Notes: generated by a model from the letters alone, not told the origin. Counted from the stretch's first letter, positions 42,645-52,247 are shown. The stretch is 64,000 nucleotides of DNA from Millionella massiliensis (GCF_900104655.1 NZ_FNWD01000002.1:2822939-2886938); one strand, 5' to 3'. Made by a program: numbers and translations.

Positions 42645-43499
42645 ATGACTCTGCGTGAAATTCATAATCTCTCGGTCGAACGTCTCGAACCCCTCTACGG
42701 GCGCGACGAAGCCCGGTCGGTGGTCGATCGGCTGATGGAGGACAAATATGGTGTCGGAAGGCTCGAACGGGTCACCGACGGTCACCGCCCGTTTTTGCGC
42801 GAGGCGGAGTGGCAGGCCGATCTGCAGCGGCTCGAAGCGTGGGAACCGGTTCAGTACGTAATCGGCAGCGAGGAGTTTTGTGGCCGACGATTTGCCCTTT
42901 CGCCCGAGACGCTGATCCCCCGGGTCGAAACCGAACAGCTCGTGCGGAGGCTGCTGGAACGTCCGGCACATCGTCGCGTGCTGGATGTCGGTACCGGCAG
43001 CGGGGCGATTGCCGTGACACTGGCGGCCGAGTGGCCCGACGCTGAAGTCGAGGCTTGGGATATTTCGGCCGGGGCGCTGGCTACGGCTGCTGCCAATGCC
43101 GCCGCGCACGGAGTCGAACGGCGGGTGCGTTTCGTGGAGTGCGACGTGCTGGCCGCTCCGTCGGTGGCAGAAAAGTTCGATCTGGTGGTCAGCAATCCGC
43201 CTTATGTATTGGACTCGGAGCGGGAGCAGATGCGGGCCAACGTGACCCGATACGAGCCCGGCCGGGCACTCTATGTGCCCGATTCCGACCCGTTGCGGTT
43301 CTACCGGGCGATTGCGCGGTTGCCGCTGCTGACCGACGGCGGGGAACTCTGGTTCGAGATCAACGAACAGTTTGGCGGGCAGACCTGCGAACTGCTCGTC
43401 TCGCTCGGTTACACCGGGGTGCAGTTGGTGCAGGATCTGTACGGTCGTGACCGGATGGTCGGTGCCCGTTGGCCGGGATCGACCTCGAAAGAAGAATGA
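42645..43499 (+). CDS. prmC: Release factor glutamine N5-methyltransferase
   Basis: PrmC (HemK) methylates the glutamine of the GGQ motif in release factors 1 and 2. From ATG 42645 it has 284 residues. The SAM loop VLDVGTGSGAIAV is near residues 115-127 and the catalytic NPPY lies at 184-187. The N-terminal helical part (RDEARSVVDRLM...PVQYVIGSEEF) is the release-factor binding region. The frame is open 31 codons further upstream, but that part is the antisense of ribD. An ATG overlaps its stop and could start the recX frame. Confidence 0.96.
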   Translation: MTLREIHNLSVERLEPLYGRDEARSVVDRLMEDKYGVGRLERVTDGHRPFLREAEWQADLQRLEAWEPVQYVIGSEEFCGRRFALSPETLIPRVETEQLVRRLLERPAHRRVLDVGTGSGAIAVTLAAEWPDAEVEAWDISAGALATAAANAAAHGVERRVRFVECDVLAAPSVAEKFDLVVSNPPYVLDSEREQMRANVTRYEPGRALYVPDSDPLRFYRAIARLPLLTDGGELWFEINEQFGGQTCELLVSLGYTGVQLVQDLYGRDRMVGARWPGSTSKEE

Positions 43500-43618
43500 C
43501 GCGGGGTGCCGGAGGCAAGAAAGGTACGAGAGGCAGGGTGTGGGAGAATGAAAAGTGCGAAGTGAAGATGGCGGTGCGTCTCGTTAGTGCGGTTTCGCGG
43601 ATCGATAAAAGAACGTTT

Positions 43619-44203
43619 ATGGTATACTACGACGACGAGGAGAACGGTTCCCGGAGGGGACGTCGGCGACGGCAGACGGTTCCGATCGACTATTCCCGAC
43701 CGGCCAAAAGCGTCGAACAGGCGTTGCAGGCGTTGATGGCGAGTTGTGCCCGCAGCGAACGGTGCATCAGCGACGTACGTCGTTCGCTCTACCGTTGGCG
43801 GATGGAGGCGGCGGATTGTGAAACGATCATCGCCCGGCTGGTGAAGGAGCGGTTTGTCGATGAACGACGCTATGCCGCGGCCTACGTGCGCGAGAAGATG
43901 AGTTGTTCGGGTTGGGGGCGGCGGCGTATCGAGATGGGCTTGCGGGCCAAGGGGATTCCGCAGGAGTACATCGACGAGGCGTTGGCGCAGATCGAACCCC
44001 GGCAGCAGACCGACAAGCTGGAGTCGATGCTCTACCGGCGGCTGGTACGCGAACGGGACAAGGCGAAAAACTCCTACGACCTGCAGATGCGGCTGACCCG
44101 TTGGGCCATGGGGCGCGGGTTCGAGTACGCCGAGATTCAGGATACGTTGCAGCGGATCATGTCCGACACGTATCAGCCCGATGAGACGCTGGAGCCGTGG
44201 TAG
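43619..44203 (+). CDS. recX: RecX-family regulatory protein
   Basis: RecX binds RecA filaments and limits their activity. The three-helix repeats are visible: ALQALMASCARSERCISDVRRSL, then ADCETIIARLVKERFVDERRYAAAYVREKM and WGRRRIEMGLRAKGIP. A further repeat pair is in the C-terminal part. From ATG 43619 it has 194 residues. Earlier ATGs in the same frame exist at 43496 (overlapping the prmC stop as ATGA) and 43568; they would add a basic stretch not typical of RecX, so the start is uncertain. recA is not in the window. Confidence 0.85.
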   Translation: MVYYDDEENGSRRGRRRRQTVPIDYSRPAKSVEQALQALMASCARSERCISDVRRSLYRWRMEAADCETIIARLVKERFVDERRYAAAYVREKMSCSGWGRRRIEMGLRAKGIPQEYIDEALAQIEPRQQTDKLESMLYRRLVRERDKAKNSYDLQMRLTRWAMGRGFEYAEIQDTLQRIMSDTYQPDETLEPW

Positions 44204-44289
44204 TCGTCTGGAGGGCACTCCGGCTGGGCCGGGGAACGGTTCGCTGCCGTTCTGCCTGGAACACTCTCCGGAGCGGATACACTCAATGG

Positions 44290-46017
44290 ATGAAGATGAA
44301 CAGACACAAGATAATCGTTATGCTGGCGGCCGGTCTGGGCTTGTTGCCCGGGAGACCGATGGCCGCCGTCAAGAATTATGGGGCGGAGTACTATCGCTCG
44401 CCCGTTGGTTTTACCATCACGCTGGCCGGCAACGTCGGCGAGATCCGTTCCGATCATTTCCACACCGGGATGGACATCAAGGCCCTGCAGGGGATCGGTA
44501 GTCCGGTCTATGCCGTTGCCGACGGTTACGTTTCGCGTATCGGGGTGTCGCCCACCGGCTACGGCAATGTGCTCTATGTGACGCATCCCAACGGAGAAAC
44601 CTCCGTGTATGGCCACCTGAATGGCTTTGCACCGCAGATCGCCCGCTGGGTGCGGGCCCGGCAGTATGCCAAACGTTCGTTTCGGGTCGATCTCTACCCT
44701 GAGCGCGATCAGTTTCCCGTCAAAAAGGGCGAGCGGATCGCTTTTCTCGGCAACTCCGGCTCTTCGGGCGGGCCCCATCTCCATTTCGAAATCCGCGACG
44801 CGCAGGGACGGCCCCGGAATCTGGTGGCGCAGGGCGTATATGAGGTGAGCGACCGAGTACCGCCCACCGTTAGCCGGATTCTGCTGTACGAGGTCGATTC
44901 CGCCCATGGGGCTCCTTTTCGGGTGTTGCGGCAGAGCGTGGCTGTGCAGACGCTCCCCGGCGGGAAGGCCGTCCCGGCCGACAGCGTGCTACGCCTCGGA
45001 CGAAAAGGCTACCTGGCTTACGAAGTAATTGACTATAAGGATGGAAAGACCAATACCATGGGGGTCTATTCCATCGAACAGCGTGTCGACGGTCAGCTCA
45101 ATTTCAGCTTTGCCATCGACCGGCTCAATTTTGCCACGACCGCTTACGTCAACACCTTTGTCGATTATCCTGAAAATCATCGTGCCCGTCGAAGCTCCGT
45201 GCTGCGGGCCTATGTCTCGCCCCACAACCGGTTGGCGGTCTATGGGCCGGCGCGTAAAACGACCGACGGAACGATCTCCGTCGAGGATGGGATCGGGCGA
45301 CAGGTCGAGACCGTCGTGGTGGACGACGCCGGCAACCGGACGACGCTGCGCTTCCGGATCGAACCCGGTGAGCCGATCGAACCGGAACTGCCGGCCGGAG
45401 TGCCCGTTCCCTGGTGGAAGGAGCATACGTTCACGCTGCCTGGTGCCGAAGTGACCCTGCCCGGCGCCGCCCTGTATGAGACCATGCGCCTCGATGCCCG
45501 TCTCGACACCATCGGCAAACGGGCTGTGGTGAGGGTCGGAACGACCGATGTGCCGCTCCAGAAGGCGGCTACGGTGAGCCTCGATGCCGACGGCTGGCCC
45601 GAATCGTTACGGTCGAAGCTGCTGGTGGTCGGGGTGAGCGACGCGGGTAAAATCACCAACCTCGGCGGAGGGTGGGATGCTGCGCGGCAGGCTGTCGTCA
45701 CGACCGTCAAACGGCTCGGAACGTTTGCCGTCGAGGTCGATACCGTGGCACCGGTGGTCAAACCCGTCTACGCCTCGGGGGCCCGCATCCCGACCGGCAA
45801 ATCGGTGCGGTGGCAGGTGACCGACGACCTCTCCGGCATTGTGCGCTATACGCTCACCGTCGACGGAGAGTGGGAACTGCTGGCCTGGGACCCCAAAACG
45901 CGGACCATGGAGCATGTCCCCACGCGCGGAGAAACGCCCGTCAAACACGCCGTGGTGCTGACCGTGCGCGATGCCCGCGGAAATACGAAAACTTTTAAAG
46001 CAACCTATATATGGTAA
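44290..46017 (+). CDS. Exported M23 zinc metallopeptidase
   Basis: This is a predicted peptidoglycan endopeptidase of the M23 (LytM) family with an intact zinc site. From ATG 44290 it has 575 residues with a signal peptide ending MAA. Ligands are His58 and Asp62 in HTGMD and His165 in HLHFE, with His163 as the catalytic partner; GNVLYVTHPNGE and VYGHL lie between. The rest of the chain (about 200-575) has several Ig-like or beta-rich stretches, including APVVKPVYASG and YTLTVDGEWELLAWD. These may bind cell wall or a partner. The stop overlaps the cutC start (ATGGTAA, 7 bases). ATG 44296 is an alternative start. Confidence 0.9.
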   Translation: MKMNRHKIIVMLAAGLGLLPGRPMAAVKNYGAEYYRSPVGFTITLAGNVGEIRSDHFHTGMDIKALQGIGSPVYAVADGYVSRIGVSPTGYGNVLYVTHPNGETSVYGHLNGFAPQIARWVRARQYAKRSFRVDLYPERDQFPVKKGERIAFLGNSGSSGGPHLHFEIRDAQGRPRNLVAQGVYEVSDRVPPTVSRILLYEVDSAHGAPFRVLRQSVAVQTLPGGKAVPADSVLRLGRKGYLAYEVIDYKDGKTNTMGVYSIEQRVDGQLNFSFAIDRLNFATTAYVNTFVDYPENHRARRSSVLRAYVSPHNRLAVYGPARKTTDGTISVEDGIGRQVETVVVDDAGNRTTLRFRIEPGEPIEPELPAGVPVPWWKEHTFTLPGAEVTLPGAALYETMRLDARLDTIGKRAVVRVGTTDVPLQKAATVSLDADGWPESLRSKLLVVGVSDAGKITNLGGGWDAARQAVVTTVKRLGTFAVEVDTVAPVVKPVYASGARIPTGKSVRWQVTDDLSGIVRYTLTVDGEWELLAWDPKTRTMEHVPTRGETPVKHAVVLTVRDARGNTKTFKATYIW

Positions 46018-46760
46018 CTCCCATTATCGAAGTGTGCGCCAACTCGGCGGCCAGCTGTGTGGCCGCCGAACAGGGCGGAGCCGCCCGGGTCGAACTCTGT
46101 GCCGGCATCCCCGAAGGGGGAACCACGCCCAGCTATGGCGAAATGGTGACGGCACGCCGGGCCATCGGCATTCAGTTGAATGTCATCATCCGTCCGCGCG
46201 GCGGCGATTTCCTCTATACCCCGGCCGAGGTGCAGACCATGCTGCTCGACATCGAAGCGGCCAAGGCTGCCGGTGCTGACGGGGTGGTGTTCGGCTGTCT
46301 GAATCCGGACGGGACGATCGACATGGAGCGGAACCGACAACTGAAAGAGGCTGCCGGCAGCCTCTCCACTACCTTCCACCGGGCGTTCGACGTGTGTCGC
46401 GACCCGTTCGAGGCGTTGGAACAGATCATCTCGCTCGGTTTCGACCGCATTCTGACCTCCGGGCAGGAGGCTTCGGCTCCGCAGGGCGCCGGGCTGATCG
46501 CGCAGTTGGTCGAACGTGCCGCCGGTCGCATCATCATTATGCCCGGTTGCGGCGTGAATGAGAACAACGTGGCCGAACTGGCCCGTACGACCGGTGCGCA
46601 GGAGTTCCACATGTCGGCCCGTCATCGCGTCGAGGGGGGTATGGTCTACCGCAACGAGCGGGTCTCGATGGGCGGCACCGTGACCGTCGAGGAGTTTGCG
46701 CGCGAGATTACCGACCCGCAGCGTGTGGCCCGTTCGATCGAAGCGCTTCGCCATGTATGA
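46011..46760 (+). CDS. cutC: CutC-family copper homeostasis protein
   Basis: CutC is a TIM-barrel protein linked to copper handling, whose molecular activity is not settled. The 249 residues are of family length. Motifs include IEVCANSAASCVAAEQGGAARVELC split across the N-terminus, the RPRGGDF loop, DGVVFGCL, FHRAFD and ILTSGQEASA, then MPGCGVN and EFHMSAR. It overlaps the preceding peptidase gene by 7 bases and the following oxidoreductase gene by 8 bases, so it is part of one transcript. Confidence 0.93.
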   Translation: MVTPIIEVCANSAASCVAAEQGGAARVELCAGIPEGGTTPSYGEMVTARRAIGIQLNVIIRPRGGDFLYTPAEVQTMLLDIEAAKAAGADGVVFGCLNPDGTIDMERNRQLKEAAGSLSTTFHRAFDVCRDPFEALEQIISLGFDRILTSGQEASAPQGAGLIAQLVERAAGRIIIMPGCGVNENNVAELARTTGAQEFHMSARHRVEGGMVYRNERVSMGGTVTVEEFAREITDPQRVARSIEALRHV

Positions 46761-47991
46761 TCTGGTGGTCGTAGGCGGAGGGCCTGCCGGACTGATGGCC
46801 GCCGGTACCGCCGCCCGTGAGGGCGGACGGGTGCTGTTGCTCGAAAAGATGGAAAAACCGGCCCGGAAACTCCGTATCACCGGCAAAGGACGCTGTAACG
46901 TGACCAACGACCGACCGGCCGGCGAGTTTCTCGCCAAAGTGCGGCAGGGGGCATCGTTCTTCGAATCGGCTTTCCGGGCCTTCGACAACCGGGCGACGAT
47001 CCGCTTTATTGAGTCGCTGGGCGTCCCTTTGGTCTGCGAACGGGGCGGACGTTACTTTCCCGCTTCGGGGCGGGCCTGGGATGTGGCCGATGCGTTGGTC
47101 AGCTGGGCGGTCCGCTGCGGCGTGGAGATTCGTTGTCACGCTGCCGTGGCGTCGTTGCGTCTGGACGGAGACTGTGTGGCGGGAGTGAAACTCGTCGGGG
47201 GCGAGATGGTGGCAGCGCGTGCCGTGCTGCTGGCGACCGGCGGGGTGAGCTACCCGGCGACCGGCTCGACGGGCGATGGACACCAGATGGCCTTCGACGC
47301 GGGGCATCGGATCGAGCCGCTCCGTCCGGCGCTGGTGCCGCTCGAAGTGGAGGTGCCGGCGGGTCTGAAGGGGCTGGCGCTGCGAAATGTGGCGCTGACG
47401 CTTCGCGTTGACGGCGAGGTGGCCGAGGAGCGGTTCGGCGAGATGGAGTTCACGGCCGAAGGGGTCGTGGGCGGAGCCATTGTATTGCAGGTGAGCCGAA
47501 CGGCTGTCGATGCACTGGCCGATGGCCGTCGAGTGCAGGCGGTCGTGGACCTCAAACCGGCTCTCGATGAGGCGAAGCTCCGCAACCGGATTCTGCGCGA
47601 GACGGCCGAACTGGGGGCCGGCGCCCCGTTGCGGGTGCTGATGCAGAAACTGCTGCCGGAACAGCTCCGAAAAGCGATCGCCTCGGTGGCCGGTCTTGCG
47701 TTGTCGCGTCCGTTGGGCGGGCTGACGGCAGCCGAGGTTTCCCGGCTGATCGCTGTGCTCAAGGGGTGGAGCTTCCCCGTGCGGGACTATCGTCCCTTCA
47801 CGGAGGCCATCGTGACGGCCGGCGGGGTCGATCTCTCGGAGGTCGATCCGCAGACGTTGGAGTCGTCCAAAGTGCGGGGGCTGTACTTCGCGGGTGAACT
47901 GCTCGACATCGATGCCGATACGGGGGGCTACAATATTCAGATTGCCCTCTCGACCGGCTACCTGGCCGGAATGTCGGCAGTGAAACGGTAG
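46753..47991 (+). CDS. HI0933-family NAD(P)/FAD-dependent oxidoreductase
   Basis: This 412-residue flavoprotein belongs to the HI0933/YhiN family. The FAD-binding Rossmann motif VVGGGPAGLMAAGTAA is at the N-terminus, followed by KPARKLRITGKGRCNVTN, the family signature. ATGGVSYPATGSTGDG lies mid-chain. The C-terminal FAD site reads GLYFAGELLDIDADTGGYNIQIA. The physiological substrate is unknown for the family. The ATG at 46753 overlaps cutC by 8 bases. Confidence 0.93.
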   Translation: MYDLVVVGGGPAGLMAAGTAAREGGRVLLLEKMEKPARKLRITGKGRCNVTNDRPAGEFLAKVRQGASFFESAFRAFDNRATIRFIESLGVPLVCERGGRYFPASGRAWDVADALVSWAVRCGVEIRCHAAVASLRLDGDCVAGVKLVGGEMVAARAVLLATGGVSYPATGSTGDGHQMAFDAGHRIEPLRPALVPLEVEVPAGLKGLALRNVALTLRVDGEVAEERFGEMEFTAEGVVGGAIVLQVSRTAVDALADGRRVQAVVDLKPALDEAKLRNRILRETAELGAGAPLRVLMQKLLPEQLRKAIASVAGLALSRPLGGLTAAEVSRLIAVLKGWSFPVRDYRPFTEAIVTAGGVDLSEVDPQTLESSKVRGLYFAGELLDIDADTGGYNIQIALSTGYLAGMSAVKR

Positions 47992-48169
47992 GCGTTGCCC
48001 TTTTTGTGCGTGTTCCCTTGGAGTGAAACCGTGTGAAAGACGCAATGGCGTGCGGTTTTCGCGAGGTGGCGAAATCGAAGGGGTGGGGGCGGAGCGCAAC
48101 GCAGAGAACTGTAATGTGTATGTTCAATGTGCGGTATGTCTGTAGCGGCATACCGACAAAATATGGTGT

Positions 48170-48550
48170 ATGAATAGTTATCAGTGGTATACCCGGTTGC
48201 GGCATGCCTGGACGGCGGCTCACTGGCACGGTTATGCCGTCCACTCGCCGATGATGTACCGGTTTATTCGCGAAGTGGTGATGCCCACGCGCCGGCGCGA
48301 CCTGCCGGCGGCGATCATCGGCCGTTACGGAGCCGACCGCGTGGCCGTGGTCGATTCCGTAGCCGAACTGGAGAAGGTGCAGGGAAAGGAGATCGCGCTG
48401 CTGCGTGAACCGTTCCGGTCGGCCGACGAAAGGGCGGCGTTCGAGGCGTGGTTCGACCGGACTCATGTTGTTGCGGCCCATTTGCAGGGGCTGCTGGTGC
48501 TCTTTTTCGACCCGAAACTCCAAAAACAGTTTTTCCGCATCAGAAATTGA
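48170..48550 (+). CDS. Small protein resembling the ends of a methyltransferase
   Basis: This 126-residue protein has no assured function. Its N-terminus (HWHGYAVHSPMMYRFIREV) resembles the opening of a Bacteroidota class I SAM methyltransferase family (HGxxVHSPF...). Its C-terminus (LVLFFDPKLQKQFFRIR) resembles the last strand of the same family. The roughly 100 residues that normally hold the SAM-binding Rossmann core are replaced by a short middle of about 80 residues with no GxGxG loop. It could be a decayed relative, or a small stable protein that kept only the outer parts. There is no stop or frame break inside. The ABC ATPase gene follows by 13 bases. Confidence 0.65.
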   Translation: MNSYQWYTRLRHAWTAAHWHGYAVHSPMMYRFIREVVMPTRRRDLPAAIIGRYGADRVAVVDSVAELEKVQGKEIALLREPFRSADERAAFEAWFDRTHVVAAHLQGLLVLFFDPKLQKQFFRIRN

Positions 48551-48563
48551 CTAACTTGCAGCC

Positions 48564-49277
48564 ATGGAAAATCGCGAAGAGATCATCTCGATCGAACAGA
48601 TACGCAAAACCTACGAAGTCGGCACGCAGCAGGTCCATGCGCTGGCCGGTGTCGACCTGAAGATCTGGCGTAACGACTATGTCGCCATCATGGGGCCATC
48701 GGGCTCCGGCAAATCCACGCTGATGAACATACTGGGATGCCTCGACACCCCGACCGCGGGCCGCTATGTACTGAACGGAACCGACGTGAGTCACATGGAC
48801 GAAGAGGAACTGGCCGAAGTGCGGAACAAGGAGATCGGCTTCGTGTTCCAGACCTTCAACCTGCTGCCGCGCTACACGGCTCTCGAAAATGTGGCCGTGC
48901 CGTTGATCTATGCCGGGGTGTCGAAATCCAAGCGGATGAAACGGGCCGACGAGGCGCTGCACAGCGTAGGGCTGGGCGACCGCATGGAGCACCGGCCGAA
49001 CGAAATGAGCGGCGGACAGCGTCAGCGTGTGGCCGTGGCGCGTGCGCTGGTCAACAATCCTTCGATCATCCTGGCCGACGAACCGACCGGAAACCTCGAT
49101 ACCAAAACCTCGATCGACATCATGCACCTCTTCGAACGGATATACCGGGAGGGGAATACCGTGATCGTCGTGACCCACGAGGAGGATATTGCACAGTATG
49201 CCCGACGGATCGTTCGTCTGCGCGACGGGGTGATTGAATCCGATTGCGTGAACGACCGTCCGACGCTCGGCAATTAA
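48564..49277 (+). CDS. LolD/MacB-type ABC transporter ATPase
   Basis: This 237-residue ATPase energises a type VII (MacB/LolCDE-like) membrane system, such as lipoprotein release or efflux. It has Walker [10 protein letters not shown] near residue 42, the Q-loop [18 protein letters not shown], the signature [15 protein letters not shown] and Walker [13 protein letters not shown], and the H-loop THEED. The NLD wording and the GxxLLPxYTALENV form are typical of this class. No permease gene is adjacent, so the partner must be encoded elsewhere. Confidence 0.9.
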   Translation: MENREEIISIEQIRKTYEVGTQQVHALAGVDLKIWRNDYVAIMGPSGSGKSTLMNILGCLDTPTAGRYVLNGTDVSHMDEEELAEVRNKEIGFVFQTFNLLPRYTALENVAVPLIYAGVSKSKRMKRADEALHSVGLGDRMEHRPNEMSGGQRQRVAVARALVNNPSIILADEPTGNLDTKTSIDIMHLFERIYREGNTVIVVTHEEDIAQYARRIVRLRDGVIESDCVNDRPTLGN

Positions 49278-49461
49278 CACCCCTGTTGTCGTTACTTTTT
49301 GTGAGAGAGTGGGTGCGAATGTTTGCGGGGCGTTCCGTTTGCACGTGGAAGGGCGGAAACAGATAATTTGTAAAGCGTTGAAAAAACGCTGAAAATGGAG
49401 TGATTCCTCGTCCTGCGGACCATTGCCGCAGGACGAGCGCACGAAAACCGATATTCGACTT

Positions 49462-50037
49462 ATGAAAATCTATACGCGCACTGGAGACAAGGGTACGACC
49501 TCGCTGGTCGGCGGAACCCGTGCCCCGAAAAACGATCCCCGGATCGAAGCCTACGGCACGGTCGACGAGCTGATAGCTCACACCGGCTACCTGCACGATA
49601 TGCTCGACGCAACCCGCGAACAGGAACGGGCCGAACTGAAGTGGATTCTCGATCGGCTGATGAGTTGTGCTTCGCTGCTCGCCTCCGAGGATACGATGCT
49701 CGACAAACTGCCCCCGGTCTATGACGAGGATATCGTCCGTTTGGAGAACGGTATCGACCGTTTGCAGGAGGGACTTCCCGAGTTGAGGCATTTTACCCTC
49801 CCGTGCGGACATCCCGTGCTGTCGTACTGTCATGTCTGCCGGACCGTTTGCCGTCGGGCCGAGCGTCGCGTGGTGAGCGCCGCCGATCGCTATCCGACCG
49901 TTCCGGACGTTGTCCGCGGTTACCTCAATCGCCTCTCCGACTATTTCTATGCGCTCGGACGGCGGATGGGACACGATCTGGGGGCCGACGACGTACGCTG
50001 GGAACCCCGTCTCGCCTCTGCGTCCGATTCGGAGTAG
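49462..50037 (+). CDS. PduO-type cob(I)alamin adenosyltransferase
   Basis: This enzyme transfers adenosyl from ATP to cob(I)alamin to make coenzyme B12. From ATG 49462 it has 191 residues, beginning MKIYTRTGDKGTTSL, the ATP-binding opening of the family. Later come EAYGTVDELIA, HFTLPCGHP (GG usually seen as PGG) and the C-terminal CRRAERRVV...LNRLSDYFYALGRRM segment. The longer frame upstream adds 13 unrelated residues. A near-consensus TAATTTG lies about 95 bases upstream. Confidence 0.92.
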   Translation: MKIYTRTGDKGTTSLVGGTRAPKNDPRIEAYGTVDELIAHTGYLHDMLDATREQERAELKWILDRLMSCASLLASEDTMLDKLPPVYDEDIVRLENGIDRLQEGLPELRHFTLPCGHPVLSYCHVCRTVCRRAERRVVSAADRYPTVPDVVRGYLNRLSDYFYALGRRMGHDLGADDVRWEPRLASASDSE

Positions 50038-50206
50038 GCGAGTATCGGAGGTGTTGTCGGAATACAGGGATTCCGGAAATTTTCACGGTCCGGCACCGAA
50101 CCGTAAAATAAGCCCCGCCGGGACTTCCCGCGGTAAGAATTGCACGGAACGGGAAACATCATCGAAAAATAATGCCCTCAGCAATAGCTGTATTCCGAAA
50201 AAATGT

Positions 50207-50214
50207 TACTTTTG
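50207..50214 (+). promoter_or_regulatory. -7 element for the DUF2795 gene
   Basis: TACTTTTG fits TAnnTTTG. The following leader of about 70 bases has an 8-bp inverted repeat (50219-50226 with 50254-50261). Confidence 0.6.
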
Positions 50215-50289
50215 CGAATTCCGGAGTGGAACGGGACGGAGGTCCGGCCAACGCTCCGGAAGTGAGAGCTAACAAATACGCGAAAAACT

Positions 50290-50511
50290 ATGTACTGGAC
50301 ACTTGAACTGGCATCCAAACTCGAAGATGCACCCTGGCCTGCCACGAAAGATGAGTTGATCGACTATGCCGTTCGTTCGGGCGCGCCGCTGGAAGTGATC
50401 GAAAACCTCCAGGAGATCGAGGACGAGGGCGAAATCTACGAAAGTATCGAAGACATCTGGCCCGACTATCCGAGCAAAGACGACTTTTTCTTCAACGAAG
50501 ACGAATACTAG
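50290..50511 (+). CDS. DUF2795 small acidic protein
   Basis: This 73-residue acidic protein belongs to the DUF2795 family, common in Bacteroidota and of unknown function. It opens with MYWTLELASKLEDAPWPATKDELIDYA, followed by GAPLEVIENLQEIEDEGE split around residue 35-50, and a very acidic tail (FFFNEDEY). A strong promoter and a location before nusB are typical. It has no membrane segment or signal. Confidence 0.85.
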   Translation: MYWTLELASKLEDAPWPATKDELIDYAVRSGAPLEVIENLQEIEDEGEIYESIEDIWPDYPSKDDFFFNEDEY

Positions 50512-50609
50512 TTTTTGTCCGCCGCACCCTACGCGGCATTCCGGCCTCAGGAACCCGATGGGGATCGAGGCAAGTTTTTTACCGTACATGACCTTATACC
50601 GTTGTTTCC

Positions 50610-51602
50610 ATGCTTAGTCGCCGACTGCTTCGCATCAAGACCGTCAAATCGCTTTACAGCTATTTCCAATCGGGTGGGGAATCGCTCATCCGCTCCGAAA
50701 AAGAGCTGACCGAGAGCATCCGAAAAAGTTACGAACTCTACCTGATGATGATCGCCCTGATCGGCGAAGTGGCCGAAGTGGCACGCGAAAGAATCGCCAT
50801 CGGACAGGCCAAACTGATGCCCACCGCCGAAGACCTCAATCCCAACCGGCGTTTTGTGGACAACCGCGTGATCGCCCTGATCGAGCAGAGCGCCGCCCTC
50901 GATGACGCCATGGTCCGTTACAAGGCCGGCTGGTCCGGTCAGGAGGCGCTCATCAAACGCCTCTATCAGGACATGATTGCTGCACCCTACTACCAGCGCT
51001 ACATGGAAAGCCCGGTGCCCGAGACCGAAAAAGAGGCCTTTGCCGCCGACCGTCGTCTGGTGGTCGACTTCCTGACCACGCATATCGAAGACAACGAATA
51101 CCTCGAAGAGGCGCTCGAAGAGATGTCCATGTTCTGGGTCGATGACATCTCCTACTCGCTGGGACTTGCCATCCGCACCATCGGTCTGCTGAACGAAACC
51201 TCGACCGATCTCGACGTCATGCCGATGTACAAGAGCGACGACGACAAGGAGTATGTCGAAACCCTCTTCCGCAAAGCCCTCGTGTGTCACGAAGAGTATT
51301 TCGGGTACATCGACAAGTTTACCGAAAACTGGGACTTCGACCGCATCGCCTTCATGGATAAACTCATCATGCTCGCCGCCATCACCGAGCTGGTGCAGTT
51401 CCCCACTATCCCCGTCAAGGTGACCCTCGACGAATTTATCGAGATCTCGAAATACTACTCCACACCCGGCAGTAGCGTCTTCGTGAACGGTATCCTCGAC
51501 AAACTGGTCGTGTGGCTGACCGAACAGGGCAAGATTGCCAAAACCGGACGCGGGCTGATCGACAGCTCCGTGCCCAAAGAAAAAACGACAACCCATGCGT
51601 AG
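50610..51602 (+). CDS. nusB: Transcription antitermination factor NusB, long form
   Basis: NusB binds boxA RNA with S10 (NusE) and takes part in rRNA antitermination. The Bacteroidota form is about twice the length of the E. coli protein; this one has 330 residues. The N-terminus MLSRRLLRIKTVKSLYSYF and the C-terminal NusB core (WDFDRIAFMDKLIMLAAITELVQFP, then VTLDEFIEISKYYSTPGSSVFVNGILDK) are clear. The middle (about 60-210) is an extra helical domain. It overlaps the DUF1573 gene by 8 bases. Confidence 0.93.
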   Translation: MLSRRLLRIKTVKSLYSYFQSGGESLIRSEKELTESIRKSYELYLMMIALIGEVAEVARERIAIGQAKLMPTAEDLNPNRRFVDNRVIALIEQSAALDDAMVRYKAGWSGQEALIKRLYQDMIAAPYYQRYMESPVPETEKEAFAADRRLVVDFLTTHIEDNEYLEEALEEMSMFWVDDISYSLGLAIRTIGLLNETSTDLDVMPMYKSDDDKEYVETLFRKALVCHEEYFGYIDKFTENWDFDRIAFMDKLIMLAAITELVQFPTIPVKVTLDEFIEISKYYSTPGSSVFVNGILDKLVVWLTEQGKIAKTGRGLIDSSVPKEKTTTHA

Positions 51603-52068
51603 AACCTTCGTCGGGATTTGCCTGTTCGCACTGGCTGCCGTCGGCATGATCGCCTGCGGCAACCCGTCAGCGACGGGTGGAGCGGCCGAAACCGACGACA
51701 GCAACCTGCTGACCGTGACCCTGCCCATTGCCGACAGTGCCGGGCTTAATCCGGGCGGAGATTACGTCTCGGCCCGCTCGTACGATACGATCGCCATGGG
51801 TCGAATGGCCGCCGGCGATGTGGTGGAGGGGCGTTTCCGCGTGGCGAACGTATCCGACAAACCGCTGGTCATCATCGAGGTGATTACGGGATGCGGATGC
51901 ACCACGGCCGACTATGATCCCGCACCGATCGCGCCGGGCGATACCATCGTCATGACGTGGCGTTTCGACAGCCGCGGCCGCTTCGGCCAGCAGTTCAAGT
52001 CGATCGAGATCATCACCGCCGAACGTCAGTGCGCTACGGTCTATCTCGACGGCGAGGTGCACATGTAG
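51595..52068 (+). CDS. DUF1573 lipoprotein
   Basis: This 157-residue predicted lipoprotein has lipobox MIAC with lipidation at Cys21. The mature part is a DUF1573 Ig-like fold with FRVANVSDKPLVIIEV, the cysteine-containing GCGCTTADYDP and PIAPGDTIVMTWRFD. Function is unknown for the family. Its ATG overlaps the nusB stop, and this nusB-DUF1573-yajC order is common in Bacteroidales. Confidence 0.9.
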   Translation: MRRTFVGICLFALAAVGMIACGNPSATGGAAETDDSNLLTVTLPIADSAGLNPGGDYVSARSYDTIAMGRMAAGDVVEGRFRVANVSDKPLVIIEVITGCGCTTADYDPAPIAPGDTIVMTWRFDSRGRFGQQFKSIEIITAERQCATVYLDGEVHM

Positions 52069-52247
52069 TCCTGCGGGAGGCGAGGGGGAGATGAGACGGA
52101 TGGGGATACAGCCCCGATGAGGCGTCCGGCAGGCGGGTGGAGGAGCGTGGAGGTGAAAAATTCAACGCTTAGGTACTAAACGGGCGGAAATTCCGTTACT
52201 AAACACAGAAAGAACAATAAAAACAACTAAATAAAACTCGAAAATTC

